Source: an uncultured Actinomycetes bacterium
Lineage (GTDB): Bacteria; Actinomycetota; Coriobacteriia; Coriobacteriales; RUG844
NCBI GenBank assembly: GCA_900313875.1
Contig: OMSY01000093.1
Location: 1 to 19,874 of the forward strand
Length of the DNA stretch: 19,874 nucleotides
Reading direction: 5' to 3'
Part shown: positions 1-7,873 of the stretch, piece by piece
Numbering within the stretch: the stretch's first letter is position 1
How the letters are laid out: each line of letters starts with the position of its first letter
The notes under the pieces: model-generated
The model's input: only the letters and a program-made list of their open reading frames with translations
Told to the model about the DNA's origin: nothing
The model's database searches: none
Program-made: the position numbers and the translations under genes

Positions 1-43
1 CCCCGCTGTCCCAGCCCCGTTTGCCGTTCGCGGTCGGTCAAGG

Positions 44-90
44 AGGCGGCTCCATCATCGACAGGTTTCCCTGTGCTGGTGGAGCCGCCT
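44..90 (-). terminator. Hairpin downstream of carB
   Basis: Perfect 11-bp inverted repeat (44-54 with 80-90) that encloses a second 5-bp hairpin (61-65 with 70-74). It begins 20 nt past the carB stop codon. No clear U-tract follows on the minus strand, so it may act weakly, with Rho, or for a plus-strand gene outside the window. The position makes a carB transcript end the simplest reading. Confidence 0.5.
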
Positions 91-110
91 CTTCCTTCGC
101 GGGGTCTAGC

Positions 111-3100
111 CTACCTGATGTCAGCGTGGATGTTCTGCAGGGACTTCACATCCGAGCCGTTCGCTTTCTTGACTGCCTGGATGCCCAGTGCGCTCGCGCG
201 GGCGGCTGCAAGTGTCGTCACATAAGGCACATGGGCCTTGATCGCGGTCTTGCGGATGTAGCTGTCATCGACGTGGCTTTCACCGGCAGGGGCCGGTGTG
301 TTGATGACGAGGTCCACCTCGTTGTTCGTGATGGCATCGATGAGGTTCGGACGGCCCTCGTAGATCTTGAGGATGGGTTCGGCCGGGATGCCCGCCTCCC
401 TGATCTGCTGGCATGTGCCGGCGGTCGCGACGATCCTGAGGCCGGCCTTGTCCAGCTCGCGTGCCACCTCGACGGCCTCTGCCTTGTCGCGGTCGTTGAC
501 CGTGATCAGCGCGGTGCCCTCGAGCGGCAACGGTGTCTGCGTGGCCTCCTCCGCCTTGAAGAACGCCTCGCCGAAGGTGTCCGCCAAGCCGAGCACCTCG
601 CCGGTCGAACGCATCTCGGGCCCGAGGATCGGGTCGACCTCGGGGAACATGTTGAAGGGGAACACCGCTTCCTTGACACCGTAGTGCGGGTACACCGCCT
701 CATGCAGGTCGCCGACGGGCGAGGGGCGACCGGTCAGGTCGCCGGTGATGACATCGGTCGCGACCTGGACCATCTGGATGCCGCAGACCTTGGAGACGAG
801 CGGGACGGTACGGCTGGCACGCGGGTTCGCCTCGAGGACGTAGATCCTGTCGTTCTCGATGGCGTACTGGATGTTCATGAGGCCGCAGACATGCAGCGAC
901 TCCGCGATCTTGCGCGTGTATTCCTTGATGGTCGCGAGATGCTCGTCGGAGATGTTGAGCGAGGGGAGGATGCAGGCCGAGTCGCCGGAGTGGATGCCGG
1001 CGAGCTCGATGTGTTCCATGACCGCCGGAACGAAGGCATGCACGCCGTCGCAGATCGCGTCCGCCTCGCACTCGAGCGCATGCTGTAGGAAACGGTCGAT
1101 GAGGATCGGTCGGTCGGGGGTCACGCCGATGGCGGCTGCCATGTAGTCGCGCAGGTTGGCATCATCGTAGACGACCTCCATCCCGCGGCCACCGAGCACG
1201 TAGCTCGGCCGGACCATGACCGGGTAGCCGATCCTGTGCGCGCAATCCAACGCCTCGTCCACGGTCACCGCCATGCCCGCTTCGGGCATCGGGATGCCGA
1301 GACCGTCCATGACGGCGCGGAACCGGTCACGGTCCTCGGCCAGGTCGATGATCTCCGGACTCGTACCGAGGATGTTGACACCTGCCTGCTCGAGCTCCGA
1401 GGCGAGGTTGAGCGGGGTCTGTCCACCGAACTGGGCGATGATGCCGAGCGGTTTCTCCTTCTCGTAGATGCTGAGGACGTCCTCGGCCGTGAGCGGTTCG
1501 AAGTACAGCTTGTCGGAGGTGTCGTAGTCGGTCGAGACGGTCTCGGGGTTGCAGTTGACGATGATGGTCTCGAACCCGAGCTTCTTGAGTGCGAGTGCCG
1601 CATGGACGCAGCAATAGTCGAACTCGATGCCCTGCCCGATGCGGTTGGGGCCACCGCCGAGGATCATGATCTTGCGGTTGTCGGAGGAGGGGCTGTCGTC
1701 GGGAGCGTTGTAGGTGGAGTAGTAGTATGCGGAATCCTGGGTGGAGCTCACATGGACGCCGTGCCATCCCTCGACGATGCCCGCTTCCGTGCGTGCCTTG
1801 CGCACCGAGGTCTCGGGGATGTTGAGCAGTCCTGCGAGATAGCGGTCGGAGAACCCGTCGGCCTTCGCGCTCTTCAGCATGTCTACCGGGAGCATCTGCG
1901 TGGGATGCTGTGCGGCGAACGTGATGATGTGCTCCTCCTCCTCGACGAGCTCCGCCATCTGCTCGATGAACCACTTCTTGATCTTCGTGAGGTTGTGGAG
2001 CTCGTCGACCGTCACGCCCTTCCGGAGCGCCTCGTACATGATGAACTGACGGTCGGGGGTCGGATAGGCGAGCAGACGCACGAGCTCCTCGGCGGTCTTC
2101 TCATGGAAATCCTTCACGAACCCGAGTCCGTAGCGGTTCTTCTCGAGGGAACGTATGGCCTTCTGGAAGGCCTCCTTGTAGGTCTTGCCGATGGACATGA
2201 CCTCCCCGACGGCGCGCATCTGCGTGCCGAGACGGTCGGAGACGCCCTTGAACTTCTCGAACGCCCAGCGGGCGAACTTGATGACGACGTAGTCGCCATC
2301 CGGGTAGTACTTGTCGAGCGTGCCGTACTTCCCACAGGGAATCTCGTCGAGGGTGAGGCCGCTTGCGAGCATCGCGGAGATGAGGGCGATGGGGAAGCCC
2401 GTGGCCTTGGAGGCGAGGGCGGACGAGCGCGAGGTGCGCGGGTTGATCTCGATGATGATGTCACGGTCGGTCACCGGGTCATGCGCCCATTGCACGTTGG
2501 TGCCTCCGATGACCTCGATGGCGTCGACGATGCGGTAGCTCTTCTCCTGCAGCCGCTTCTGGACCTCCTCGGAGATGGTGAGCATCGGGGCGGAGCAGAA
2601 CGAGTCGCCGGTGTGCACTCCCATGGGGTCGATGTTCTCGATGAAGCAGACCGTGATGAGGTTGCCCTTCGCATCGCGGACGATCTCGAGTTCGAGCTCC
2701 TCCCAACCGAGGACGGACTCCTCGACGAGGACCTCGTTGACCGGTGAGGCGGCCAGACCCCGCGCGACGACGGTCCTGAGCTCCTCGCGGTTGTAGACGA
2801 GGCCACCACCGGTCCCGCCCATCGTGTAGGCGGGGCGCAGCACGCAGGGATAGCCGAGCTCGTCGGCGATGGCGACCGCCTCATCCACGGAGTGCGAGAC
2901 CTTGCTGCGTGCCATCTCGATACCCAGGGCGCTCATCGTGTCCTTGAACGCCTGGCGGTCCTCACCGCGCTCGATGGCATCGACCTGGACGCCGATGACC
3001 TTGACACCGTACTTGTCGAGGACGCCGCTCTTCGCGAGCTCGGAGCTCAGGTTGAGCCCCGACTGGCCGCCGAGGTTGGGAAGGAGCGCATCGGGGCGCT

Positions 3101-3341
3101 CGATCTCGATGATCTGCTCGAGTCGCTTGGGGTTCAGGGGCTCGATGTAGGTATGATCCGCGATACCGGGATCGGTCATGATGGTGGCGGGGTTGGAGTT
3201 GACGAGCACGATCTCGTAGCCGAGCTGCCTGAGGGCCTTGCATGCCTGTGTGCCCGAGTAGTCGAACTCGCAGGCCTGACCGATGATGATCGGACCCGAT
3301 CCGATGATCATGATTTTGTGGATATCAGTCCTCTTGCTCAT
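111..3341 (-). CDS. carB: Carbamoyl-phosphate synthase, large subunit
   Basis: Makes carbamoyl phosphate from bicarbonate, ammonia (from CarA glutaminase) and two ATP, for pyrimidine and arginine synthesis in the cytosol. The 1076-residue length is normal for the family. Two ATP-grasp halves are visible: the first opens with GSGPIIIGQACEFDYSG, the second with GGGPNRIGQGIEFDY near residue 560. Both carry glycine-rich loops (GGTGGG and GGRGM). The C-terminal ~130 residues are the MGS-like allosteric domain (TAGTCQQIREAGI). The ATG at 3341 is preferred over one ten codons upstream because AGGGG lies 5 nt before it and the family's conserved N-terminus begins there; the upstream ATG has no ribosome site. 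No carA adjoins it. The upstream neighbour is metA, 221 nt away, so carB probably has its own promoter. Confidence 0.97.
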   Translation of the reverse strand: MSKRTDIHKIMIIGSGPIIIGQACEFDYSGTQACKALRQLGYEIVLVNSNPATIMTDPGIADHTYIEPLNPKRLEQIIEIERPDALLPNLGGQSGLNLSSELAKSGVLDKYGVKVIGVQVDAIERGEDRQAFKDTMSALGIEMARSKVSHSVDEAVAIADELGYPCVLRPAYTMGGTGGGLVYNREELRTVVARGLAASPVNEVLVEESVLGWEELELEIVRDAKGNLITVCFIENIDPMGVHTGDSFCSAPMLTISEEVQKRLQEKSYRIVDAIEVIGGTNVQWAHDPVTDRDIIIEINPRTSRSSALASKATGFPIALISAMLASGLTLDEIPCGKYGTLDKYYPDGDYVVIKFARWAFEKFKGVSDRLGTQMRAVGEVMSIGKTYKEAFQKAIRSLEKNRYGLGFVKDFHEKTAEELVRLLAYPTPDRQFIMYEALRKGVTVDELHNLTKIKKWFIEQMAELVEEEEHIITFAAQHPTQMLPVDMLKSAKADGFSDRYLAGLLNIPETSVRKARTEAGIVEGWHGVHVSSTQDSAYYYSTYNAPDDSPSSDNRKIMILGGGPNRIGQGIEFDYCCVHAALALKKLGFETIIVNCNPETVSTDYDTSDKLYFEPLTAEDVLSIYEKEKPLGIIAQFGGQTPLNLASELEQAGVNILGTSPEIIDLAEDRDRFRAVMDGLGIPMPEAGMAVTVDEALDCAHRIGYPVMVRPSYVLGGRGMEVVYDDANLRDYMAAAIGVTPDRPILIDRFLQHALECEADAICDGVHAFVPAVMEHIELAGIHSGDSACILPSLNISDEHLATIKEYTRKIAESLHVCGLMNIQYAIENDRIYVLEANPRASRTVPLVSKVCGIQMVQVATDVITGDLTGRPSPVGDLHEAVYPHYGVKEAVFPFNMFPEVDPILGPEMRSTGEVLGLADTFGEAFFKAEEATQTPLPLEGTALITVNDRDKAEAVEVARELDKAGLRIVATAGTCQQIREAGIPAEPILKIYEGRPNLIDAITNNEVDLVINTPAPAGESHVDDSYIRKTAIKAHVPYVTTLAAARASALGIQAVKKANGSDVKSLQNIHADIR

Positions 3342-3398
3342 GTACGCCCCTGTCCATTCGATTTCCGCCATCGGTCCGCGTGGGACCCGGATGCATCC

Positions 3399-3424
3399 GA
3401 TATCTAGATATCCTGCTCAGTATA
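3399..3424 (-). promoter_or_regulatory. Putative carB promoter -10 and palindromic operator
   Basis: On the minus strand a TATACT hexamer (3419-3424) is followed 6 nt later by a perfect 14-bp palindrome, GATATCTAGATATC (3399-3412). The palindrome would cover the start of transcription and the first bases of the message, a typical repressor position. A second 10-bp palindrome, GGATGCATCC, abuts it (3389-3398). I find no good -35 at 16-18 nt, so the promoter call is tentative. Confidence 0.4.
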
Positions 3425-3434
3425 CGCGCGTTTC

Positions 3435-3478
3435 GCGCAACCTCCACGGTCGGTTCTCAGCTTTACGGGAGGTTGTGC
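3435..3478. repeat. Inverted repeat between metA and carB
   Basis: GCGCAACCTCC (3435-3445) pairs with GGAGGTTGTGC (3468-3478) with one wobble position, separated by 22 nt. It lies about 85 nt beyond the metA stop and just upstream of the putative carB -10. No T-run follows it on either strand, so it could be a weak metA terminator or a regulator site for carB. Confidence 0.35.
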
Positions 3479-3562
3479 GGGCGGTTCCGCGGAGGGCGTG
3501 GCACGGGCGGTCGGACGTTGCATGTTGGAGCGACGATCGACAGTGTGTTCTATCCTGTCAGC

Positions 3563-4594
3563 CTAGATGGAATCGCCCCTCCAGGTATCATGGTCGCGCT
3601 TGCCGATGGAGTCCGGGACCCATGCCTGTTCGAGGGGGATGTTCCCCACGCCCAGCAGCCAGTCCTCCTCGTGCTCGGTACCGATGGTGTCGAGCTCGTA
3701 CGGCGTCGCCTGGTAGACGAAGTAGTTGAGCCAGTTCATCATCAGCAGGTTCGCACAGCTCCGCCAGGTGACTATCGGCGCCTTGTCGGGGTCGTCGTCC
3801 GGATAGTAGTTCTTGGGTACCTCGATGGGCCTGCCTGCGGCGACATCGCGGAGATACTCCTTCTCGAGGGTGTCCCTGTCATATTCCACGTGACCGGTGA
3901 CGAAGATGCGCCTGCCGTCCACATCCTTGATGGCATAGGGGCCTGCCTCCTCCGAGGAGGCGAGCACCTGCAGCTCGGGTACCCGCTCTATGTCCTCGCG
4001 CAGCACGGTCGTATGCCGCGACTGGGGTACCATGAAGACATCGTCAAAGCCCCTGAAGAGGATCGACCGACGGTAGTCGAGGGTGTGGGGATACACGCCG
4101 AAGAGCTTCTTGGGAAGCTGATGCTTGGGGATGCCGTAGTGGTGGTAGAGCCCCGCCTGCGCGCCCCAGCAGATATGCAGGGTGCTGTAGACATGGGTGG
4201 CCGTCCAATCGAGGATCTCGCAGAGCTCGTCCCAGTACTCGACCTCCTCGAACCTGAGGAGCTCGACGGGGGCGCCGGTGATGATCATGCCGTCGAACTT
4301 GCGGTGCCGGACCTCCTCGAACGTCTGGTAGAACGCGGTGAGGTGCTCTGCGCTCGTGTTCCTCGACTTGTGGGTCGCCGTGTGCATCAGGGTAAGCTCC
4401 ACCTGGATGGGCGTGTTGCCGAGCAGGCGTGCGAACTGCGTCTCGGTCGCGATCTTCGTGGGCATGAGGTTGAGGAGCAGGACCTGGAGGGGACGGATCT
4501 CCTGCGTCGAGGCGCGCAGCTCGTGCATCACGAAGATGTTCTCGTCGAGCAGGGTCTGTGTCGCGGGGAGACCGTTGGGAATCTTGATGGGCAT
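3563..4594 (-). CDS. metA: Homoserine O-acetyltransferase, MetA family
   Basis: Activates the hydroxyl of L-homoserine with an acyl group, the first committed step to methionine. Catalytic residues fall at the E. coli MetA positions: Lys47, Cys142 (HICWGAQ), and His235 and Glu237 (GHVEYD). Residue 111 is Glu (GAPVELL). Published work on MetA specificity links Glu111 to acetyl-CoA and Gly111 to succinyl-CoA, so the product is probably O-acetylhomoserine. The 343-residue protein runs about 34 residues past the ~309 usual for E. coli MetA; this acidic, tryptophan-containing tail is unexplained. The start has AGGAG 9 nt upstream. It is divergent from murI. I saw no SAM riboswitch or T-box in the short leader. 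Confidence 0.95.
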   Translation of the reverse strand: MPIKIPNGLPATQTLLDENIFVMHELRASTQEIRPLQVLLLNLMPTKIATETQFARLLGNTPIQVELTLMHTATHKSRNTSAEHLTAFYQTFEEVRHRKFDGMIITGAPVELLRFEEVEYWDELCEILDWTATHVYSTLHICWGAQAGLYHHYGIPKHQLPKKLFGVYPHTLDYRRSILFRGFDDVFMVPQSRHTTVLREDIERVPELQVLASSEEAGPYAIKDVDGRRIFVTGHVEYDRDTLEKEYLRDVAAGRPIEVPKNYYPDDDPDKAPIVTWRSCANLLMMNWLNYFVYQATPYELDTIGTEHEEDWLLGVGNIPLEQAWVPDSIGKRDHDTWRGDSI

Positions 4595-4640
4595 ATCTCA
4601 GCGCTCCTTCGTCATGCAGGGCGAATCCGGCCCAACCTTG

Positions 4641-4669
4641 TACATCTTCGTCGAAGTGTACCGTATGAT
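4641..4669. promoter_or_regulatory. metA/murI divergent promoter region
   Basis: The 140-nt divergent spacer contains a near-perfect inverted repeat (TACA-T-CTTCG at 4641-4650 with CGAAGTGTA at 4652-4660, one bulged base). It also has overlapping -10-like hexamers facing each way: TATGAT on plus (4664-4669) and TACACT on minus (4655-4660). No strong -35 is visible for either direction. Confidence 0.3.
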
Positions 4670-4734
4670 AGGGTGTGTTTCGGAAACGTCTCGGTGATGG
4701 TCGTGGGGTCTATGGGGATTGCGAGGAGTGTGCT

Positions 4735-5589
4735 GTGTCTGTGAGGATCGGGGTGTTCGACTCGGGGCTCGGTGGCCTCAGCGTCCTGCATGATGCGCTG
4801 CAGATGCTGCCGGGGGCCAGCTTCGTCTACTATGCGGACCAGGACCATGTGCCCTATGGCGAGAAGACCGATGACGAGCTGCGCGGTTACGTGAGGGAGA
4901 GCCTTTCGTTCCTCATCGATGCAGGGGTCGATGCTATCGTCATCGCCTGCAACACGGCGACGACGGTTGCGACGAAGGGGTTCAGGAGCACGCTTCCCGT
5001 GCCGGTCGTCGGCATGGAGCCCGCCGTGAAGCTCGCCATCGATTCCGGTATGGGCGCCATCGGCCGTATCCTCGTGGCCGCCACGCCGGTCACGGTCGCC
5101 GGTGACAAGCTGCACGTGCTCCTCGGTCATGTGGACCTTGCGCATGAGGTGGACCTCGTCGCGTTGCCGGGTCTGGTCCGGTTCGCCGAGAGGGGGGTTT
5201 TCGAGGCTCCGGAGGTGCTGGGATACCTGGCAGGGGAGTTCGGTGCCCTCGATCTCGGTGCGTATTCGGCGATCGTCCTCGGCTGCACGCATTTCGATTA
5301 TTTCAGGATGGCCATACGCTCGTGTTTCGGGGAGCCGCCGAGGTTCTTCAACGGCAACGCGGGAACCATCCGCCAGCTTGTCCGCAAGCTCCGCGCAGCT
5401 GGCTTGCCCTGCGGTCTCGAGGAGGACATCGGTCCGTTGTGCCTTTCGGATGGGGTCGGCTTCCATGAGCGTGTCACCTGCTATTCATCCGGTCGTCTCC
5501 TCGACGGACGGCAGATGGCCCTGGTGAGCCGCTGCATGGAGCAGCTCGACCGCGTGGGCCGCCTGTGCCGTACCGAGGCGGTACGCTGA
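4735..5589 (+). CDS. murI: Glutamate racemase
   Basis: Interconverts L- and D-glutamate in the cytosol to supply D-Glu for peptidoglycan. The family signature FDSGLGGLSVL is at the N-terminus, followed by VPYGEKTDDEL. The two catalytic cysteines are Cys72 (ACNTAT) and Cys184 (LGCTHF). The predicted length of 284 residues is slightly above the ~265 usual. I chose the GTG at 4735 because AGGAG ends 6 nt before it and only a short N-terminal stretch precedes the conserved core. The alternative GTG two codons later is 12 nt from that site, and an ATG 20 codons upstream lacks a ribosome site. It is divergent from metA and followed by serA after a 222-nt gap. Confidence 0.95.
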   Translation: MSVRIGVFDSGLGGLSVLHDALQMLPGASFVYYADQDHVPYGEKTDDELRGYVRESLSFLIDAGVDAIVIACNTATTVATKGFRSTLPVPVVGMEPAVKLAIDSGMGAIGRILVAATPVTVAGDKLHVLLGHVDLAHEVDLVALPGLVRFAERGVFEAPEVLGYLAGEFGALDLGAYSAIVLGCTHFDYFRMAIRSCFGEPPRFFNGNAGTIRQLVRKLRAAGLPCGLEEDIGPLCLSDGVGFHERVTCYSSGRLLDGRQMALVSRCMEQLDRVGRLCRTEAVR

Positions 5590-5709
5590 CAAGTCGGGGG
5601 ATGCGGGGCGTCTTTGCACCGGAGCGTCCACCGGGGTATCGGGAATCGGTCCCATGACCGGGAGCCTTCGTGGTGTCTTTTGCCGCGTTGCCCTGTTGCC
5701 TGCGTCTCG

Positions 5710-5739
5710 TTGCGCCATGGGACGGGGAAAAGGTATATC
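5710..5739 (+). promoter_or_regulatory. Putative serA promoter
   Basis: TTGCGC (5710-5715) and TATATC (5734-5739) are separated by 18 nt and lie about 70 nt before the serA start codon. The 222-nt murI-serA gap holds no gene. I found no convincing murI terminator in it, so read-through from murI is also possible. Confidence 0.45.
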
Positions 5740-5811
5740 TTGTTATCAGGGTTGCACCTGTGAAGGTGGCTGCTCGTGACCTGTCGCTGATTCTTGTCTC
5801 AAGGAGAACGC

Positions 5812-6948
5812 ATGTACCACATCCATTGTCTGAACAACATTTCCAAGAAGGGTACCGACCTGCTCGGTGACGACTACACGCTCACCGAGGAGCTGGGCGA
5901 GGCCACCGGTATCCTGGTTCGTAGTGCGAAGATGCATGACATGGAATTCCCCGAGAGCCTGCTTGCCATCGGTCGTGCCGGTGCGGGTGTCAACAACATC
6001 CCGCTGGACCGCTGCGCTGAAGAGGGCATCGTCGTGTTCAACGCCCCCGGTGCCAACTCGAACGCGGTCAAGGAGCTCGTCCTGTGCGGTATGCTCCTCG
6101 CTTGCCGTGGCATCATCGGCGGCATCGGATGGTGTCGTGAGAACGCCGACGACGAGAACATCGGCAAGTCCGCGGAGAAGGCCAAGAAGCAGTTCGCCGG
6201 CTCCGAGATCCTCGGCAAGACCCTTGGCGTCATCGGCCTCGGTGCCATCGGTGGCAAGGTGGCGAACGCCTGCGTCGCGCTCGGCATGGACGTCTATGGA
6301 TATGACCCGTTCCTCTCCGAGAAGGCTGCGGCAAGCCTCGACGGTGCCGTGCAGGTCGTCGATGACCTCGCGAGGCTCTACGAGGTTTCCGACTTCATCT
6401 CCATCCATGTACCCGCCGTGGAAGGCAACATCGGCATGATCAACGCCGACACCATCGGCCAGATGAAGGATGGCGTCGTCTTCCTCAACTTCGCACGTGA
6501 CACGTTGGTGGATTCCGACGACATGGCGGCAGCTCTCGAGTCGGGCAAGGTGCGTTGTTACGTGACCGACTTCGCGACCCCTGCGGTCATGAAGATGCAG
6601 AACGCGATCGTGCTCCCGCATCTCGGCGCCTCCACTGCCGAGGCCGAGGAGAACTGCGCCAAGATGGCAGCCTCCGAGATCAAGGATTACATCGAGAACG
6701 GCAACATCACCTGCTCCGTCAACTACCCCGCAGTCGACATGGGTCCCGTCGAGGGTCATCGAGTGGCCGTCCTGGCTGCCGCCGACGTCGATATCGACGC
6801 CGTCATTGCTGCCATCGGCGACGTGCAGTCGAGTGAGAGTGCCGTACGCGGTGGTTCGGCTTATATCCTCGCCGACACCGGTTCGGCAGCCGATGCGGAT
6901 GCGATCGCGGCCATCGAGGGTGTCCGTCGCGTACGCGTCATCGCATAG
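5812..6948 (+). CDS. serA: SerA-like D-3-phosphoglycerate dehydrogenase
   Basis: Member of the D-isomer-specific 2-hydroxyacid dehydrogenases, probably oxidising 3-phosphoglycerate with NAD to start serine synthesis. The Rossmann motif GLGAIG is at residues 142-147. The catalytic Arg229 (NFARDT) and His270 (PHLGAS) are present. The C-terminal ~70 residues after the PAVDMG linker look like a short ACT-type domain. An AAGGAG site 6 nt before the ATG at 5812 fixes the start, giving 378 residues. Oddity: there is no Glu between Asp253 and His270, although the family's catalytic Glu normally lies there; Pro257 seems to take its place. It belongs to the short SerA group with a THLGAST-like end, so 2-hydroxyacid dehydrogenase of other specificity remains possible. 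Confidence 0.85.
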   Translation: MYHIHCLNNISKKGTDLLGDDYTLTEELGEATGILVRSAKMHDMEFPESLLAIGRAGAGVNNIPLDRCAEEGIVVFNAPGANSNAVKELVLCGMLLACRGIIGGIGWCRENADDENIGKSAEKAKKQFAGSEILGKTLGVIGLGAIGGKVANACVALGMDVYGYDPFLSEKAAASLDGAVQVVDDLARLYEVSDFISIHVPAVEGNIGMINADTIGQMKDGVVFLNFARDTLVDSDDMAAALESGKVRCYVTDFATPAVMKMQNAIVLPHLGASTAEAEENCAKMAASEIKDYIENGNITCSVNYPAVDMGPVEGHRVAVLAAADVDIDAVIAAIGDVQSSESAVRGGSAYILADTGSAADADAIAAIEGVRRVRVIA

Positions 6949-6983
6949 TCCGAAGTCATAGCCATATATACGAAGGCATATGG

Positions 6984-7015
6984 GGAGCGCCCGACCCTGC
7001 AGGGTCGGGCGCTCC
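6984..7015 (+). terminator. Strong hairpin after serA
   Basis: A 32-bp perfect palindrome with centre CCCTGCAGGG, folding to at least a 14-bp GC-rich stem, 35 nt past the serA stop. Only TT follows, so the U-tract is weak. As a palindrome it could also stop minus-strand transcripts from the convergent NifX-like gene. Confidence 0.75.
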
Positions 7016-7025
7016 TTGCGTGACA

Positions 7026-7056
7026 CCTGTGGTGCAGATGCCGATGGCACCACAGG
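7026..7056 (-). terminator. Hairpin after the ArsR/NifX-like unit
   Basis: Perfect 10-bp stem CCTGTGGTGC (7026-7035) with GCACCACAGG (7047-7056) and an 11-nt loop. A smaller 6-bp hairpin, GGAGCT/AGCTCC (7085-7101), sits immediately after the NifX-like stop. Neither has a clear U-run. Together with the 6984 hairpin they fill the convergent 158-nt gap. Confidence 0.4.
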
Positions 7057-7106
7057 CGGGCAGTGACTTGCAGGCTGGCTGGAGGGAGCTCCTTCAGCTC
7101 CGGTTC

Positions 7107-7469
7107 TCAGTGGGCGCAGGCGTCGGCGGGGTTCATGCGATGGACCTTCCCCGCGAGGAAGAGCTGCACCACGTCACCGACCTTGGGAGTCTGCGTCTCG
7201 GAGTAGACCGTGATACCCGCTTGCGAGAAGCGCGTCATCGGGGGACGACCCATGCCGATGGTGAGGATGCCGTCGAGGCCGAGACCGATCGCATGCTCGA
7301 TGACCCCACCGCATCCGAACTGGTCGTGTTCGACGTTCTTCACGCTCTCCACGCTGGTGACCGTGTCCCCATCTATCTCGACGATGGTGAAATACGGCGC
7401 GTGTCCGAAGTGTCCGCTCCTGATGCTCTCGAAACCATCGGCGGTCTCACTGGGGATTGCGATCCTCAT
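7107..7469 (-). CDS. NifX/COG1433-type (dinitrogenase FeMo-cofactor domain) protein
   Basis: A 120-residue single-domain protein of the dinitrogenase iron-molybdenum cofactor family (COG1433). Family features are the N-terminal MRIAIPS strand, GHFGHAPYF near residue 19, and FGCGGVIEHAI followed by GRPPM. It ends in ACAH. Standalone members exist in many anaerobes without nitrogenase, and their function is poorly defined; binding of a metal cluster or metallocofactor is the usual guess. The ATG at 7469 is 1 nt past the stop of the upstream ArsR gene and has an AGAGGA-like site, so the two are almost certainly co-translated. No nif genes are present here, so nitrogen fixation should not be inferred. 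Confidence 0.85.
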   Translation of the reverse strand: MRIAIPSETADGFESIRSGHFGHAPYFTIVEIDGDTVTSVESVKNVEHDQFGCGGVIEHAIGLGLDGILTIGMGRPPMTRFSQAGITVYSETQTPKVGDVVQLFLAGKVHRMNPADACAH

Positions 7470-7470
7470 G

Positions 7471-7839
7471 CTATCGTTCCTCTCTCGTGTGTTCTTTCCG
7501 GTACATGCATCCACAGGTGCCGTTTCCCAGCTTGAACTGGCAGGGGTTGTGTCCATGGCAGTCCTGGATGGAGGACATCCGTTCGATCCAGCATCCGAGT
7601 TCGTCGACGATGTCCCGGAACAGGTCCTCATGGAGCACGTAATGCAGGTGCCGACCATGTCTGAAGCAGGTCACGACACCGGCGTCCCTCAGCACTGTCA
7701 TATGCTGGGATACAGCTGGCTCGCTGATGCCGAGGACCCTGGACAACGATCGGGCGCAATGATGCCGCTCGAGAAGCAACTGCACGATCTTGAACCGCGT
7801 GGGTTCTGCCAGTGCCTTGAGTGCCGGTCCGATGTCCAT
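7471..7839 (-). CDS. ArsR-family regulator with Cys/His-rich tail
   Basis: A 122-residue winged-helix repressor. The helix-turn-helix is near residues 32-55 (LSRVLGISEPAVSQHMTVL), followed by the wing FRHGRHLHYVL. Beyond the standard ArsR fold is a C-terminal tail with Cys83, 94, 100, 109 and 111 plus His95, His97 and His117. That tail could bind a metal, an Fe-S cluster or sense redox state. GAGGAG lies 4 nt before the ATG. It is the first gene of a two-gene unit with the NifX-like gene, which it probably autoregulates through the inverted repeat upstream. The inducer is unknown; nothing nearby encodes an arsenic or heavy-metal exporter. Confidence 0.9.
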   Translation of the reverse strand: MDIGPALKALAEPTRFKIVQLLLERHHCARSLSRVLGISEPAVSQHMTVLRDAGVVTCFRHGRHLHYVLHEDLFRDIVDELGCWIERMSSIQDCHGHNPCQFKLGNGTCGCMYRKEHTREER

Positions 7840-7873
7840 GGTCTCCTCGTCTGTCGCTTGTCAGCCGCCTCTC

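Noticed and set aside
1236..2747. Long plus-strand open frame across carB
   Set aside because: Antisense shadow: acidic Leu/Val/Asp/Glu-rich sequence without motifs, opposite a certain carB.
4595..4734. SAM riboswitch or T-box ahead of metA
   Set aside because: The leader is too short and lacks the conserved blocks of either element.
5746..7053. 435-codon minus-strand open frame across serA
   Set aside because: Shadow of serA. It also spans the serA terminator palindrome and promoter, which a real gene would not be expected to do.
7107..7469. Nitrogen-fixation gene
   Set aside because: The domain is shared with nitrogenase cofactor proteins, but no nif genes are present and standalone members are common in non-fixing anaerobes.
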